Source: Anoxybacterium sp963668245
Lineage (GTDB): Bacteria > Bacillota > Clostridia > Peptostreptococcales > Anaerovoracaceae
NCBI GenBank assembly: GCA_963668245.2
Contig: OY764195.2
Coordinates: 62,001-126,000, forward strand
Length of the DNA: 64,000 nt
Reading direction: 5' to 3'
The position numbers and the translations under genes are program-made. Below the pieces are notes generated by a model. It was not told the origin of the DNA and did no database searches. It was given only the letters and a program-made list of their open reading frames with translations. This document shows positions 62,838-64,000 of the stretch, piece after piece; positions within the stretch are counted from its first letter, which is position 1, and each line of letters opens with the position of its first letter.

Positions 62838-63920
62838 CTACCTTTCCGTACAGCTGATGCAAGGGTCAATTGTTAATACAACCATAGGAACATCAGCCAA
62901 ATCGCATCCCTGAAGGATTTTGGTCATCGCTGGAATATTCGCATTGGTAGGCGTCCTAACTCTAATACGTTCTAAGAACTTAGAATCTGCACCCTTCACA
63001 TAGTAATATGCTTCTCCTCTAGGCTGTTCTACTCTCGTAATAAACTCACCTGCAGGAACATTTCCTTTTACTGGAACAGCAATCTCGCCATCCGGAATCA
63101 TTTCAACTGCTTTTGCAATCAAATCAATTGACTGATATACTTCTCTGATTCTGACAACAGTTCTTGCATGACAATCCCCTGCGGTTTCAACACACGGTTC
63201 AAATCCTAGTTTATCATAAACACCATTTCCAATGAGACGCATATCCTGAGCCAGTCCGGATGCTCTTGCCATTGGTCCTACTGCACAAAGTTCAGCAGCA
63301 TCCTCTTTGGAAAGATACCCAACACCAACAAGACGATTTCGTACTGAATAATCGTCCATAAATGTATCAGTCAACTCTTTGAATTCTTTTTCCATATTTC
63401 TCAATACGGAAACCATTTCATCCAAAGTCGCTTTGTCGATATCTTTTCTCACTCCGCCAACTTTGCAAACAGAGAAAATAACACGACCACCAGTTGTTTT
63501 TTCGAACAAATCCAGTACCGCTTCTCTCAGTCTCCAGCAATGCATAAACAAGCTTTCAAATCCAAAACCGTCTGCTAAAAGTCCGAGCCATAACATATGG
63601 CTATGGATTCTTGATAATTCATGCCAGATTGTTCGAAGGTATTCAGCTCGTTCTGGTACCTCAATGCCCATATGGCCTTCTACTACGTGGCAATATCCCC
63701 ATCCATGACCAAAACTGCAAATACCGCAAATTCTTTCAATAACGTATACCATTTCAGTATACTCTTTCTTTTCCACTAGCTTTTCAAGTCCTCTATGAAT
63801 GAAACCAATCTTCGGAATCGCTTCCACTACCTTTTCATCTTCAATCACAAGGTCAAGATGGACTGGTTCTGGGAGAACCGGATGCTGCGGTCCGAAAGGA
63901 ATAATAGTACGTTTACCCAT
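62838..63920 (-). CDS. echE: Ech-type [NiFe] hydrogenase large subunit
   Basis: The protein has 360 residues, the short form of group 4 hydrogenases. Nickel-iron ligands are in ERICGICSFGHG (first CxxC) and TIDPCISCTER (second CxxC). The C-terminus ends two residues after the last Cys motif, so there is no peptide to be cleaved, in contrast to large subunits that need a maturation protease. It is homologous to NuoD. The complex couples ferredoxin oxidation and proton reduction to ion pumping. Confidence 0.94.
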   Translation of the reverse strand: MGKRTIIPFGPQHPVLPEPVHLDLVIEDEKVVEAIPKIGFIHRGLEKLVEKKEYTEMVYVIERICGICSFGHGWGYCHVVEGHMGIEVPERAEYLRTIWHELSRIHSHMLWLGLLADGFGFESLFMHCWRLREAVLDLFEKTTGGRVIFSVCKVGGVRKDIDKATLDEMVSVLRNMEKEFKELTDTFMDDYSVRNRLVGVGYLSKEDAAELCAVGPMARASGLAQDMRLIGNGVYDKLGFEPCVETAGDCHARTVVRIREVYQSIDLIAKAVEMIPDGEIAVPVKGNVPAGEFITRVEQPRGEAYYYVKGADSKFLERIRVRTPTNANIPAMTKILQGCDLADVPMVVLTIDPCISCTER

Positions 63921-63921
63921 C

Positions 63922-64000
63922 TTATTCTACCTTCCCTTCTGTCTCTTTTGGATTCCACGGCGTAGGCTGTGAAACCATGAAGAAGTGGCCGCCAAAATTA
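63922..64000 (-). CDS. echD: Ech hydrogenase 30-kDa subunit (EchD type), C-terminal end only
   Basis: Only 25 codons and the stop TAA (63922-63924) are in the window: NFGGHFFMVSQPTPWNPKET, then EGKVE. The start lies beyond the right edge. Position directly before echE (one-base gap) and the length of the run suggest EchD (NuoC-like). The call rests mainly on context. Confidence 0.55.
   Translation of the reverse strand, partial: NFGGHFFMVSQPTPWNPKETEGKVE

Noticed and set aside
1..64000. tRNA or rRNA genes and CRISPR self-targeting
   Set aside because: I recognised no tRNA or rRNA sequence, and no spacer with a match elsewhere in the window; an automated search would be more reliable.

Overview
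The window is low-GC DNA from an anaerobic Firmicute, most likely a Clostridia member. I cannot name the genus from sequence alone. Supporting this are dense Shine-Dalgarno sites, several GTG/TTG starts, an oxygen-sensitive glycyl radical enzyme with its activase, a membrane-bound Ech-type [NiFe] hydrogenase with a full hyp maturation set, a Bacillus/Clostridium-type LexA box and a c-di-AMP (ydaO-type) leader. Most genes are on the minus strand.

Layout. 1-2872: N-terminal part of a large secreted repeat protein running off the left edge. 3138-10140: an operon of glycyl radical enzyme, activase and NhaC-type antiporter, facing an AraC-family regulator. The shared intergenic region has two pairs of 21-bp-phased direct repeats that look like the regulator's operators. 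10177-13440: an ADP-ribosylglycohydrolase and two exported proteins. 13535-23102: a complete type I-C CRISPR-Cas system, with cas3-cas5-cas8c-cas7-cas4-cas1-cas2, leader and a 23-repeat array, all read leftwards. 23210-24874: an IS30-like element with unusual repeated subterminal motifs. 24932-36638: an accessory region with a DUF4143 ATPase, a frameshifted ApeA-like gene, a beta-lactamase-fold lipoprotein, an M20 peptidase/RpiR/YfcC transporter/LD-carboxypeptidase cluster, a GNAT fragment, an M48 protease, a small membrane protein and remnants of an IS3-like element and a tyrosine integrase. This region abuts the 3' end of ssrA (tmRNA), a common integration site. A related noncoding element lies upstream of three envelope genes here.

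36697-64000 is mostly conserved core. It holds ssrA and smpB, three tandem signal peptidase I genes (one lacking both catalytic residues), an RluA-family pseudouridine synthase, a short MltG-like protein, fba, an EamA transporter-pncB-ilvE-ilvB-ilvN run, LexA-controlled uvrB-uvrA, and a citrate synthase gene behind a c-di-AMP-type riboswitch and terminator. The right end is a long leftward ech-hyp operon (echD partial, echE, echF, hypA, hypB, hypF, a DUF362 ferredoxin, hypC, hypD, hypE).

The most notable items are the citrate synthase gene under a c-di-AMP-type leader, the Cys-x-Gln glycyl radical enzyme with its operator pairs, the apparent signal peptidase pseudoenzyme, the three-copy leader element before envelope genes, and two CRISPR spacers sharing 16 bases.
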